Positions 28,387 through 36,923 of a DNA stretch of 64,000 bases are shown one piece after another (position 1 is the stretch's first letter; each line of letters starts with the position of its first letter). A program made the translations under genes and the position numbers. This DNA is from CAWIKY01 sp963836905 (GTDB taxonomy: Bacteria > Pseudomonadota > Alphaproteobacteria > Caulobacterales > Hyphomonadaceae), in NCBI GenBank assembly GCA_963836905.1, contig CAWIKY010000006.1, forward strand, positions 1,116,001-1,180,000, read 5' to 3'. The notes beneath the pieces were generated by a model that made no database searches, was not told where the DNA came from, and saw only the letters and a list, made by a program, of their open reading frames with translations.

Positions 28387-28931
28387 AGCGGATGCTCCAG
28401 CGCACTCAAACCCGGGCTGGACGAGAACATCCATCCAGAAAAGACGCGCTTTTCCGGGTCGGCTTCGCTGACTGCGAGAACTTGCGGGTCAGCGGAAAAC
28501 CCCTGATCCTCGATTTGGAGGAATGCAGCTGATTCCGGTATTTCTTCCGGCGGGCTGGCATAGCACGCCTGCAAAACCACCCAGAGCCCGCCAATAAGAA
28601 TCCCGTCGCCAACACCAACGTCGATATCGACCGCGCGGCCGGTGATCTTGTCCAGACCGCGTAGCGTGGCCCCCTTGGTTGGAAGCATTGGCAAGGGTTC
28701 GTCGGCGTCGAACTCGAACGGATCGGAAGCAGAGTCAGCGAACGGATCGAAGCTTTCGTCGTCGTCCTCAGCGAACGGATCATAGGGTTCTGCGAATGGG
28801 TCGGCGAGGTCCGCCGGAGCTTCCTCAGTGATCTGATCGTCCGGGAGCGTTTGTGCAACGCTTGCGAACATCAGGCCTGCAAAGCCAGCCAGCGCAATGA
28901 TAAGCGTCAGTTTACGCATCATCGGACTCAT
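28311..28931 (-). CDS. DUF2155 domain-containing exported protein
   Basis: A 206-residue protein with a Sec signal peptide (residues about 5-27), then a low-complexity acidic linker with repeated DPFA-type units (about 42-75), then the DUF2155 core TLRGLDKITGRAVDIDV, VLQACYASPPEE and FSGWMFSSSPGLSALEHPLYDVWVIKC near the end. The start ATG at 28931 overlaps the mlaD stop (ATGA), so it is coupled to mlaD. The family is alphaproteobacterial and usually sits beside the same two genes as here. Function not known; a cell-envelope role is inferred. Confidence 0.9.
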   Translation of the reverse strand: MSPMMRKLTLIIALAGFAGLMFASVAQTLPDDQITEEAPADLADPFAEPYDPFAEDDDESFDPFADSASDPFEFDADEPLPMLPTKGATLRGLDKITGRAVDIDVGVGDGILIGGLWVVLQACYASPPEEIPESAAFLQIEDQGFSADPQVLAVSEADPEKRVFSGWMFSSSPGLSALEHPLYDVWVIKCITKAPAGSSSASNPRG

Positions 28932-29425
28932 TCTCCGGTGTCGCTTGCCGAAGCCGTATCCGCGCCGCTCTCGCTGCCGCCGCTACCGCTCGCGAAACTT
29001 GCGAAAAGTGTGAGAAGATCCACGCTTCCCCGCGTGTAAATGATCTCCCCGGTCCCGTCGGTCGGGATCATCTCGAAGCTTCCACCGGGTTCGACAGCAA
29101 CGTAGGAGCCACCGAGAAGTCCGTCGGACGACACCTTGGCATCGCTGTCATCGGGCAGGGCGATCCCTTCATCCATCGAAAGGGTCACAACGGCTTCGTA
29201 GCGTTCAGGATCGATGTTGATATCCGTGACGCTTCCAACCTTGACGCCGGCCAGCCTCACGTCAGTGCCCCTGGCAACGCCGGTGACTGAATTGAACCGG
29301 GCCGTCAGTTCATAGGTATCGCCTGAAGCGCCGCTTTCGGTCTGCGACAGGGCGAACCAGAGAAAGACAGCCGCCGCGATGACAACGATTGCGCCAAGAA
29401 AGGTTTCGAAAAGCGAATCACGCAT
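28928..29425 (-). CDS. mlaD: MlaD-type MCE-domain protein, outer-membrane lipid asymmetry
   Basis: Periplasmic substrate-binding part of the Mla phospholipid transport system. 165 residues from ATG 29425 (MRDSLFETF); one N-terminal membrane anchor at about residues 5-25, then the MCE domain: YELTARFNSVTGVARGTDVRLAGVKVG and the loop GLLGGSYVAVEPGG near 105. The chosen start overlaps the NDUFA12 stop by 8 bases. Other mla genes (mlaE, mlaF) are not in this window. Another in-frame ATG six codons upstream is possible. Confidence 0.9.
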   Translation of the reverse strand: MRDSLFETFLGAIVVIAAAVFLWFALSQTESGASGDTYELTARFNSVTGVARGTDVRLAGVKVGSVTDINIDPERYEAVVTLSMDEGIALPDDSDAKVSSDGLLGGSYVAVEPGGSFEMIPTDGTGEIIYTRGSVDLLTLFASFASGSGGSESGADTASASDTGE

Positions 29426-29810
29426 CGGGGGTCCACGCCTCATAATCGATGTCTGCAGGTTTCGTGCGCGCCGTATTGGCCAGACTGCCAGCTGGGCGGT
29501 AGGCGTAGATCGTTCCAGTCATGTTAGGAAGGTGCTCACGTTCCCAGATCTTCGCTGGCAGTGCTTCCACGGTTGGCGGCAGGTCGAACGTATAATGTAA
29601 CCAGCCGTGCCATTCAGCCGGCACCTTTGAGGGCTCGGCCAGACCGCGGTACAGGACATAGCGCCGGTGACGACCTTCAAGGCTTGGTTTCTTGTCTTCG
29701 AAATACCGGTTGCCGTACTGGTCTTCGCCAATCTTGTTTGACCGCCGGTAGACGTCAAACAGGGCACCAATCGTAGCACCGCTCCACCATGTGAAGATCT
29801 TTGATAACAT
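29418..29810 (-). CDS. NADH:ubiquinone oxidoreductase subunit NDUFA12 family
   Basis: A 130-residue homologue of the mitochondrial complex I accessory subunit B17.2/NDUFA12, found in alphaproteobacteria and absent from most other bacteria. Signatures: GEDQYGNRYFEDK near residue 30, RRYVLYRGLAEPSKVPAEWHGWLHY near 50-70, and the C-terminal YEAWTPD. It would stabilise complex I at the membrane. It is the first gene of the NDUFA12-mlaD-DUF2155 operon, all overlapping. Confidence 0.95.
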   Translation of the reverse strand: MLSKIFTWWSGATIGALFDVYRRSNKIGEDQYGNRYFEDKKPSLEGRHRRYVLYRGLAEPSKVPAEWHGWLHYTFDLPPTVEALPAKIWEREHLPNMTGTIYAYRPAGSLANTARTKPADIDYEAWTPDA

Positions 29811-29968
29811 GAGCTGTCTTTATCCCTGTCAGTGTGGCGGCAATATGGTGCGCTGTGCCTCGGCTGTCCAATTCAACAGGGTCTGCCATTTCATGGAATG
29901 TTTCACTAATCAATGATGGATGCGGGGCTTGGCAAGAAACTCTGCGTCCGCTATCGCAATCCGTTCGC

Positions 29969-30058
29969 GGAGAGGTGGCCGAGTGGCTGAAGGCGCGCCC
30001 CTGCTAAGGGCGTATACCTTTACGGGTATCGAGGGTTCGAATCCCTTCCTCTCCGCCA
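29969..30058 (+). tRNA. tRNA-Ser(GCU)
   Basis: A 90-base class II tRNA. Acceptor arms GGAGAGG (29969-29975) and CCTCTCC (30048-30054) pair; the discriminator is G and CCA is encoded. The anticodon loop CTGCTAA gives GCT, reading AGC/AGU; the long variable arm TATACC-TTTACG-GGTATC and the T-arm GGGTTCGAATCCC are clear. Its 3' end faces the accessory block. Confidence 0.97.
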
Positions 30059-30112
30059 GCCATCCTAACTTTCTCCCGACAGCGCTTTTGACGCTTGAGA
30101 CAGGGCCAGTCC

Positions 30113-30406
30113 TCACGACACGGTCTCGTCTTTCACCAGAACGTAATTGATGAGCAGCGGTCTTGTGCTCGGTTCCCGGCGACGCAAATCAACATAAATA
30201 TCCATGGAGGGATGACTGTTTCCAGGTGAGGAAACGTGCTCGTAACGCTTGCGGGCCAGTACGCCGTCATCGAGAGAATTGAGGTTGAGGTCGGCGATCA
30301 TCTCCGGGGCACTGACGCAATCAAGTTTTGAAACCGCCGCGTCTAACTCGTCAATGGTCGCGATCCAAGTCGAGGCGGTATGCGACAACGTAATCCCCGA
30401 TTTCAC
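30113..30406 (-). CDS. hypothetical protein
   Basis: A 97-residue open frame with no family I recognise. It overlaps the 3' end of the PQQ dehydrogenase by 56 bases. The C-terminal part looks coding (mixed charge, MDIYVDLRRREPSTRPLL), the N-terminal 20 residues less so. It may be a real small gene or the remains of a longer one broken at the border of the accessory block. Confidence 0.35.
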   Translation of the reverse strand: MKSGITLSHTASTWIATIDELDAAVSKLDCVSAPEMIADLNLNSLDDGVLARKRYEHVSSPGNSHPSMDIYVDLRRREPSTRPLLINYVLVKDETVS

Positions 30407-32327
30407 CTTCGGCCTTTTGGCCGCCTAGAGTGAGGGCCAAATAAGCCTCACCCTTCCACTCATAGATCATTGGTGTGGCTTGGGGCCCGGCGGGGAGTTC
30501 GGTGCTCCATACCACCTTTCCATCGCGCTGATCATAGGCGCGCAAGATGCGGTCGTACTGTGTCGCCATGAACGCAAGGCCGCCCGAAGTTAGAACCGGT
30601 CCGCCATTTACGACGTAACCCCACGCTGCAGCCGGATGATCTTCGCCTATGCCGGGGCGGCGTCCGGCCGGGACTTCCCAGAGTTTTTCGCCGCTAGCAA
30701 GATCAACCGCGACAAGTGTCGACCACGGACCTTCAAGACAATGAAAGCCGCTTTCATTATTGAACAATTCGAACCGGGCCATCCCGTAAGGTGTCCCGCT
30801 CTGCGATGTGAATTCCGCCTCCACCCCGTTCACCATGCCATCTCGGCGAAGTTTGCGAAATTCTTTGCGGCGGATCAGCTTCACGACCGTTGGCAAGCGA
30901 TTGACTGCAACAACGGCGATGCCATCTGACGCATTTGCAGCCATAGACCCCCAATTGACTCCTCCAGGATCGCCGGGAAACAGGACAGTTCCTTCCAGGC
31001 TGGGTGGAGTGAAGATGCCATCATATCGGGCGCCTGCGAGCATCTTCTCGCATTTTGCGACGTGGTCATCGCTGATGGCAAAGATCGGTGGCAAGGCGTC
31101 TGTAACCCTGTGAAGCTGTATCGCCGGAAAACGCTGCGTCAGCGAAGCGGTCTCGCCCGGCACGTCGGAAACCGGAACCGGCCTTTCATCTACGGGATGA
31201 ATTGGCTCGCCCGTCTCGCGGTTCAGGACGAAAACAAACCCCATCTTGGTCGCCTGAGCGACGATTGGCGTCGATACGCCGTCAATCTCGATATCAGCGA
31301 CAAGCGGCTGCGAGGCCAGGTCGTAATCCCACAGGTCATGCCGGACGATCTGATAGGCCCAAACCAATTCTCCGGTTGTAGCCTTCAGCGCAACGAGAGA
31401 ATTGGCGTGAAGATTGTCACCCGGGCGGCTTCCTCCAAAGAAGTCTGGAGAGGGAGAGGTCGTTGGCAGAAAAACGAGATCCCGCACCGGATCGGCGGCC
31501 ATGACACTCCATACATTCGCCGCGCCCGTTTGCCGGTAGCTCCTGTCAGGCCAAGTGTCTGCGCCATCATCGCTTTGGTTGTGCGGGATCGGATTGAAGG
31601 ACCAGATCAACTCTCCGGTAAGCGCGTCGAAACCCCGTACTGTGCCATCCTCAAGCCGCGCAGAGCCGTTGTCGCCAATCGAGGAGCCTACCACCACGAC
31701 GCCGTTAACGACGGTAGGCGGCGAGGTTACGGAATATTCGCCGCGGCGCACCCGGCGAATCCCCGACGTAAGGTCCACTTCGCCGTTCTCGCCAAATTCA
31801 GTGCAGCGCGTGCCGTCGTCAGCATCTATGGCAACGAGCCTTGCGTCCAGCGTGCCGAGCAAAATGCGTGAACGGCAGGGTGTTCCCGCAGGAGTGTTTG
31901 GGTCAACAAACGCTGCAACACCGCGAGATGTGAACATCTCTGAGTACTCGATGTCGAAATCCACCCGCGGATCAAACCGCCAATCCTCCTGACCTGTGCC
32001 TGGATCAAGCGCGATCACCCGGTTGAATGGAGTGGCGACAATGAGACGATCGCCTACAAGGATCGGGGTACTCTTGAACGAGGACGTTCGTCCGAAATGG
32101 TCATCGCCGTTGGAGGAGTCTCCGGTTTCAAACCGCCAAGCTTCTTCAAGACGAGCCGCCGCCTCCGGATTGAGCGTTGGGGCCTTAGCGAACCTTTGGC
32201 CTCCGACATCGCCACCCCAGTGCGACCAGCCTTGAGCCCCTGCCTGAATTGGCAGCAATGCCAGCCATCCAGCCGCAGAAACTGACAGGAGGTGCGCACG
32301 CACTGCTCTACCAGCTAGCTTGGTCAT
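30351..32327 (-). CDS. PQQ-dependent dehydrogenase (quinoprotein glucose dehydrogenase-like), soluble periplasmic
   Basis: An eight-bladed beta-propeller oxidoreductase of about 658 residues that would oxidise an alcohol or sugar with PQQ and pass electrons to quinone or cytochrome. It opens with a signal peptide (AGWLALLPIQAGAQ), then GWSHWGGDVGGQRFAKAPTLN. Propeller repeats such as VIALDPGTGQEDWRFD, the GAANVWSVMAADPVRDLVF block and HHD-like VRHDLWDYDLASQP near residue 315 match the membrane glucose dehydrogenase catalytic part. The five N-terminal membrane helices of mGDH are absent. No PQQ-synthesis gene is in the window. I chose the second ATG (32327); 32339 is also possible. Confidence 0.9.
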   Translation of the reverse strand: MTKLAGRAVRAHLLSVSAAGWLALLPIQAGAQGWSHWGGDVGGQRFAKAPTLNPEAAARLEEAWRFETGDSSNGDDHFGRTSSFKSTPILVGDRLIVATPFNRVIALDPGTGQEDWRFDPRVDFDIEYSEMFTSRGVAAFVDPNTPAGTPCRSRILLGTLDARLVAIDADDGTRCTEFGENGEVDLTSGIRRVRRGEYSVTSPPTVVNGVVVVGSSIGDNGSARLEDGTVRGFDALTGELIWSFNPIPHNQSDDGADTWPDRSYRQTGAANVWSVMAADPVRDLVFLPTTSPSPDFFGGSRPGDNLHANSLVALKATTGELVWAYQIVRHDLWDYDLASQPLVADIEIDGVSTPIVAQATKMGFVFVLNRETGEPIHPVDERPVPVSDVPGETASLTQRFPAIQLHRVTDALPPIFAISDDHVAKCEKMLAGARYDGIFTPPSLEGTVLFPGDPGGVNWGSMAANASDGIAVVAVNRLPTVVKLIRRKEFRKLRRDGMVNGVEAEFTSQSGTPYGMARFELFNNESGFHCLEGPWSTLVAVDLASGEKLWEVPAGRRPGIGEDHPAAAWGYVVNGGPVLTSGGLAFMATQYDRILRAYDQRDGKVVWSTELPAGPQATPMIYEWKGEAYLALTLGGQKAEGEIGDYVVAYRLDLDRDH

Positions 32328-32693
32328 TCGCTCATCCATTCGATTCCGGTCAGGTTTCTGCCCAACACGTTATACAGAAACGTTTGACCTAAAAAGTCGG
32401 GCTCGAACGACAATCGAATATTCAGCGATGTATAGGTCGATTCAACATGCCGTTCCGCGTCTCACGGCAGCCCAGAACGTCGATATCTTTGGTGAAAGAG
32501 CCTTGTCTGTGAGCCTTTCCGGTCTGACGCACGCTTCTTTGTCTAGGCGGATCACGAAACGGGTTGGCCCAGCCTGTCTGGCGGGCAAGCAAAGATTTGT
32601 CGCCAGACTTTCATTCCATATAGAGAACCACACGCCACACGTGCTGCTAGGACATTGGCGTGAGTGTCGCTTCGCTCCGCTCACATCTTAAAT
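32328..32693. other. intergenic region, no gene recognised
   Basis: About 366 bases between the start of the PQQ dehydrogenase and the end of the PD40 protein. Open frames exist on both strands but none has family likeness or a ribosome-binding site that convinces me. The dehydrogenase promoter should lie at its left end; I could not pick a -35/-10 pair. Confidence 0.4.
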
Positions 32694-33632
32694 TCACTGG
32701 GCCAGGTCAGCGGTCCAAAGCGCAGGGGTTCCCTTCTCCCCGTCCGGAAATGGGCGCGATGACACGAAAACCAGCGTTTGTGTTCCCGGGATGAGCGCGC
32801 CTGCCCCCTCGTCAAAAGCGGAATTCACATTACAGCCAAGATTTTTCGGATCGCTCCATGATCCTTCAGTCTTGTAGGAGATGAAGAGGTCATTGCCGCC
32901 ACATCCGCCGCGATCATCATAGGTGACCAGCATCAAGGTTCCGTCGGCGGAAACCCACGAACCATCGTCTCCGCTTTTCGAATTGATTGGCGCAGGAAGG
33001 GGCTTTGGCGCTTCAAAGCCGCCATTCCCGTCGCCGGGTGCCATGTAGATATCCCTGTCTCCAACGCCGTCCAGCCTTTCGCCCCAGAAATAGAGATGCC
33101 CGTCTTCGGTCAGGATCGGTGCGGTCTCATTGTTGACGAATCGAAGCGTTTTGACCGCGCCTGCGCGTATTCTGTTGAGGTCAGGGCCTTGAAGAAGTTC
33201 GGGAACTGCTCCGGCCTTCGAAAGGTCAAGACGCCAGAGATCAAAGTTCGTGTCGATGCCGATATGAGGATAGTCATCTCGAACTGCGGCCCAGGAGAAT
33301 AGAAGATAGCGTCCGTCAGGTGTGACGCTCGGATAATCGACGCGCCCGGCCTGCGGCAAAGGCATGAGGCGAGGTTTTGTCCAGCCGGTTGGTGTCCTGT
33401 CTATGCGCTTCAACTGCTGAGGACAGTCCCAGATGGGCAGGCACTCGGTTTGAGAGAAAAACATCGTTTGCCCGTCAGGCGTGAAGCCCGGCGTGAGCGT
33501 AAAACGACCACTCGGTTCCAGAACACTGGGTAGAAACAGAACGGGTTGGGGGGGCGGCGTCTCTTCGGCCGAACCGGTGACCGGAGCGAATATGATCGCG
33601 CTTCCAACGAGTGTGGCCTTGAACAAATTCAT
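32694..33632 (-). CDS. exported PD40/TolB-like beta-propeller protein
   Basis: A 312-residue protein with a signal peptide (MNLFKATLVGSAIIFAP to GSA). The mature part has WD40-like PD40 strands with the TolB pattern: FTPDGQTMFFSQ, VTPDGRYLLFSW, LTEDGHLYFWGERL, VSADGTLMLVTYDD and IPGTQTLVFVSSRP, spaced about 45-60 residues apart, which suggests a six-bladed propeller. Such proteins bind partners or peptides in the periplasm; no catalytic motif is seen. Same strand as the PQQ dehydrogenase but 360 bases upstream of it. Confidence 0.78.
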   Translation of the reverse strand: MNLFKATLVGSAIIFAPVTGSAEETPPPQPVLFLPSVLEPSGRFTLTPGFTPDGQTMFFSQTECLPIWDCPQQLKRIDRTPTGWTKPRLMPLPQAGRVDYPSVTPDGRYLLFSWAAVRDDYPHIGIDTNFDLWRLDLSKAGAVPELLQGPDLNRIRAGAVKTLRFVNNETAPILTEDGHLYFWGERLDGVGDRDIYMAPGDGNGGFEAPKPLPAPINSKSGDDGSWVSADGTLMLVTYDDRGGCGGNDLFISYKTEGSWSDPKNLGCNVNSAFDEGAGALIPGTQTLVFVSSRPFPDGEKGTPALWTADLAQ

Positions 33633-33799
33633 TCAAATTCCTCCTGCCTCAATGAGGTTGCTTCATCCCGGATGGCATCGGGAACACGCCGATAGGTTAG
33701 AGAGTGCAACATCTTTCTGTCCGATCAAATTCAAGACTTGAACGATCGTATCCGTTCGATGTCTCTCGCCTCAAAGACGAGTTGCGCTACTTCCGCCGT

Positions 33800-34258
33800 A
33801 TGATCGATAATCTCGACCGAAGTATCCTTGCTGCTCTGCAACGGAATAATCGGCAGTCCATGGCTGACCTGGGCGATGGAATTGGCTTGTCGGAACCGGC
33901 TGTCAGACGTCGCGTCGCGAGGCTACGGAAAGCGGGATACATCCTTGCTGATGTCAGTTTGCTGGACCCGGCCAGACTGGGCATAACGGTGATCGTTTCC
34001 ATCCGGTTTGCCAAGGAAAGCCAGCAAACATATGAATCTTTCAAGGCAGAAATCCTGAGGACCCCGGAGATATCCCAAGGCTACACCGTCACGGGTGAAG
34101 ACAACTTCATCGTTATCGGCCACTTTCATGACATGGTCAGCTACGATGACTGGATCAATTCGAAGTTGCTGACCAACCAGGCAATTTCCCGATCAACAAC
34201 CAACGTCGTTTATCGCCGGTTCAACTATGACACCGCTGTTCCGATTGGACCTGAATGA
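33800..34258 (+). CDS. Lrp/AsnC-family transcriptional regulator
   Basis: A 152-residue regulator. The N-terminal helix-turn-helix starts IDNLDRSILAALQRNNRQSMADLGDGIGLSEPAVRRRVARL and is followed by the RAM/effector domain (GITVIVSIRF, GYTVTGEDNFIVIGHFHDM, TTNVVYRRFNY). ATG 33800 gives the usual family start; the frame is open 32 codons upstream. It is divergent from the PD40 gene, which is a plausible target. The effector, probably an amino acid, is unknown. Confidence 0.92.
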   Translation: MIDNLDRSILAALQRNNRQSMADLGDGIGLSEPAVRRRVARLRKAGYILADVSLLDPARLGITVIVSIRFAKESQQTYESFKAEILRTPEISQGYTVTGEDNFIVIGHFHDMVSYDDWINSKLLTNQAISRSTTNVVYRRFNYDTAVPIGPE

Positions 34259-34324
34259 TCACGAACCCTTGTACGATCGCAAACGCAAACGCCGCTGCGT
34301 TAGTCTGACAACGCCGGGCTCAAG

Positions 34325-34690
34325 TCATGCGCTCGCTCGAATTTCGCCGAAGAAACCAATCACTTTAAGAATCTTTCCGCCATCGCTAACTTCGACAAGG
34401 TCAAAACCGGACATTGCCAGAACTCCGTCCTTGTGAATGCTCCAGTGATACCGACAATAATTGTTATGTGAGTCTACGCCGCTCGCCCGGGCGTAGACCG
34501 CACCGGGAAATTCTCTTTGTGTCGATCTAACCATTTCGAGGAAGGCTTCGCGGCCGACAATGTTATGTCGGGGATCTGCGAAGTGTAGATTGTGCTCCAG
34601 TGCTGCATCCGCCAAGCCAGCCTGGCGAGCGCCATTCACCGTGTTCCAGATCTCAAACATCGTGCCCACGTTTTCAATAGCTTTTGTCAT
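34325..34690 (-). CDS. SnoaL-like / NTF2-fold protein
   Basis: A 121-residue cone-shaped NTF2 fold protein. Features: MFEIWNTVNGARQAGLADAALEHNLHFADP (first helices and the H-F-A-D-P strand), the region VGREAFLEMVRSTQREFPG, and the last strands GFDLVEVSDGGKILKVIGFFG. The family holds small isomerases, hydrolases and many unknowns; substrate cannot be told. It is divergent from the broken TetR gene 54 bases away, which was probably its regulator. Confidence 0.82.
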   Translation of the reverse strand: MTKAIENVGTMFEIWNTVNGARQAGLADAALEHNLHFADPRHNIVGREAFLEMVRSTQREFPGAVYARASGVDSHNNYCRYHWSIHKDGVLAMSGFDLVEVSDGGKILKVIGFFGEIRASA

Positions 34691-34744
34691 TTCGAAGTCC
34701 CTTTAAAAACCGACCGACGGTTTGTTTGTGTCTTGCGCTCAGGG

Positions 34745-35347
34745 ATGTCAAAATTGAGTATGGCTACGCAGCAACAACGCTCTGACACGACCAAAGCGCT
34801 TCTTCTGAACGTGTTTCGCGCCTGCGTGATTGAACGCGGGTATTCGGACACAACACTGCAGACTGTTCTGAGCGCGACGGGGCTCAGCAAGGGGGCGATG
34901 TATCATCATTTTGTCGGCAAGGCTGAGATCATGCGCGCGCTTTATACGGAAGAATCTCGCAAAACGTTTGAGCGATCGCTGGCTCAGGTTGATTGAATAG
35001 CTTCGCCAGTTGCCAGGTTAAAAGCGCTATATCTGGCTTGGATGCACGAAGTTCGTGCTCCCGATGTGTCAAAATTGCTGTTTGAGATAGGGCCTTCTGC
35101 ATTGGGGCCGCGAATGGCGAAAGAAATTGAGGACAAGGTTACGCTGACACATATCACGCGAATTCTCGAGGAAGCGGTTGGCGTCGGCGAGATCAGACTG
35201 ACCAATGTGAGAATGACCGAAGCCATTCTGAATGCGGTTGTGGGGGAAGCTGCGCTCTATCGCTTGCGAGTTGGCGAAGATACAACAGATGTCCTGGAGA
35301 CCATGCTGACAGGCATTCTTGATGGATTGCGTGTCAGGGCGGATTAA
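34745..35347 (+). pseudogene. TetR-family regulator with an in-frame stop
   Basis: The frame stays the same from 34745 to 35347 (201 codons), interrupted only by TGA at 34994-34996. Before it lies a full TetR helix-turn-helix, TLQTVLSATGLSKGAMYHHFVGKAEIM. After it lies the ligand-binding half, IASPVARLKALYLAWMHEVR and on to a normal C-terminus. TGG to TGA is one possible change. As it stands only the DNA-binding half (about 83 residues from ATG 34745) would be made. Divergent from the SnoaL-like gene, the usual target layout. Confidence 0.75.
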
Positions 35348-35707
35348 TGCCATTGGCGGATCGTTCAGCGACGGGCAGTCAGACTTCATGTCACATTTGT
35401 GCGAGACCAACGGAAGCGGCTCGCGAGACAGCCGGGCAGGGCGGTTTATCATGGAGATCAGGCAAACCCGTACAGCTAACTCAAAACGCCCCCGGGATCG
35501 TTCAACATGGCGGGGCGGCTATATCGGCTTTAGCTGTCTTTTAGAAAGCTCAAGGGCCCTTGCTATGGGCGCGGTACAGAGACTTGTCATAAGAAGGCTG
35601 GACCCTGGCCGAGCGATTTGGGACCTGCTTTGCAAGAAAGCAGCAGTGAAGAAACACCAGAGGGAAAGCCGGGCTGAGTTGATCAGGGTACTGTCCTGCC
35701 GACCTGA
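35348..35707. other. intergenic region, no gene recognised
   Basis: About 360 bases between the TetR remnant and the DUF6624 remnant. One open frame of 136 codons crosses it but has no family likeness and a skewed Arg/Ser content, so I do not call it. No repeat or RNA was seen. Confidence 0.4.
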
Positions 35708-36668
35708 TCAATTCGCCCGATCAGGCTGATTCTGGCAGAAGGAACTGGCCATCTGCTCCATTTCCGGTCTGTACGGACCCATGCCCAAGGTTGCGCGTCG
35801 GTCGTCTACCTGCTCAGGGAATTCCATAGGCTGAGGTTGCAGGCTTCCAGACGGACTGCATTCCCATACCGGTTGCGTACCATAGCGTTGCAGTCGGCCC
35901 GTATTGACCGCGACCCGGTCCCAAAGATAGGCATAATTTGCAGGCTTGACGTCGCCGGACTCCAGAAACGGCTCCATATTTGTAAGGGCCTGCGTCTGAA
36001 GAGCTGGGTCGTCATCAGCATGCTGGACGAGAATTCATGCGTGTTCTGAGACCTTGGCACCAAACCGCTTTCTGTCGATCCACTGATACTCATCTATCAG
36101 CGTACGGATCAGGCGCGTGGACTCGGCGTCCACCTCTACGGTGTGGGCGGTTGCCAGACGCTGGGCCCAGAATGGCGCACCGCTTCTGTCTTGTGTGGCT
36201 AGTCCTGCATAGGTCAGACGTGCAGCCTGATCTCTGAGCCAGAGGTCGATTACGTCGATCTGAACCGCCCGCAGGTCCGGATCACCAGACGTAGGTTTGC
36301 CGCCCTTGTTTGCGAGGAGGCGGCGGTTACTGCTCCAATTTTCTCTGGAATGCCTCGTTACCGGCAAGAAGCACAGCGCGGCAGAGATCCGGCGTTTCCG
36401 TCTCTCCAGCAATCTCACGTGCAGCTTTTTCGAGAAGCGCCTCGGCAACTTCCTCTTCTGTATGGGTTGGACTGCCTGCCTTAAGAAGCTGTTCGAGTAC
36501 GGAAAGACGGTTCGCGCTGTTTGCCCCAGGCTCACAATATTGGCTGTAATCGCCCATTGCGGGTGGCTCGTAATTCGTAGTGCGCAGTGTTGGAGAGCAA
36601 CCGGCGATAAAAGCACAAAGGCTCAGGAACAATCCTGCGTTCCATTCGAGTTTTCCCATTTTTCCCAC
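35708..36668 (-). pseudogene. DUF6624 lipoprotein, broken by a frameshift and a stop
   Basis: Three pieces on one strand. The first (36668 to 36327) begins with a lipoprotein signal, LCAFIAGC, and about 110 residues of helical sequence ending FQRKLEQ. The second, in another frame, holds DLWLRDQAARLTYAGL and VEVDAESTRLIRTLIDEYQWIDRKRFG. It meets TGA at 36035-36037, and the same frame goes on with ILVQHADDDPALQ, YAYLWDRVAVNTGRLQRYGTQ and DDRRATLGMGPY to 35708. The last two pieces are the typical DUF6624 blocks. A Trp at the stop site would suit the family, so TGG to TGA is likely. Whether the lipoprotein piece was one gene with the rest is an inference. Confidence 0.65.
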
Positions 36669-36923
36669 CTCGGATTCGGCTCAATGGCGTTAGCGACGCA
36701 AACGGAGCGGGCTGGCGAACCGCATATCTTTAAGTAAATCGCCGCTGCAGTTTCATACGCTGAATTGCCGGCGAGGGATATGTTTGTGGCAACAATGCCT
36801 TCGCCGAAGACAGCCGGGCAGGGTGACGTGTCTGAGGCCTTCGAACAAAAAAATGCGCGATGGGCCGCTGCGCTTAAATTCCAAAGAAAGCAATGACGCG
36901 CTACGGCAATCCGAAGAAAGCCG

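Noticed and set aside
32320..32691. Open frames on both strands in the dehydrogenase-PD40 gap
   Set aside because: Neither resembles a known protein and neither has a convincing start.
35319..35729. A 136-codon plus-strand frame between two remnants
   Set aside because: It begins inside the TetR 3' end, has Arg/Ser-rich composition, no ribosome-binding site and no family likeness.
34994..36037. UGA read as tryptophan in this genome
   Set aside because: Many intact genes here end in TGA (putA, hdaA, recR, accB and others), and normal TGG codons are used, so a changed code is excluded. The in-frame stops are confined to accessory genes.
35426..36823. A 16-base repeat, AGACAGCCGGGCAGGG, at 35426 and 36808
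   Set aside because: About the length expected by chance in a 64-kb window, and the flanks do not match.
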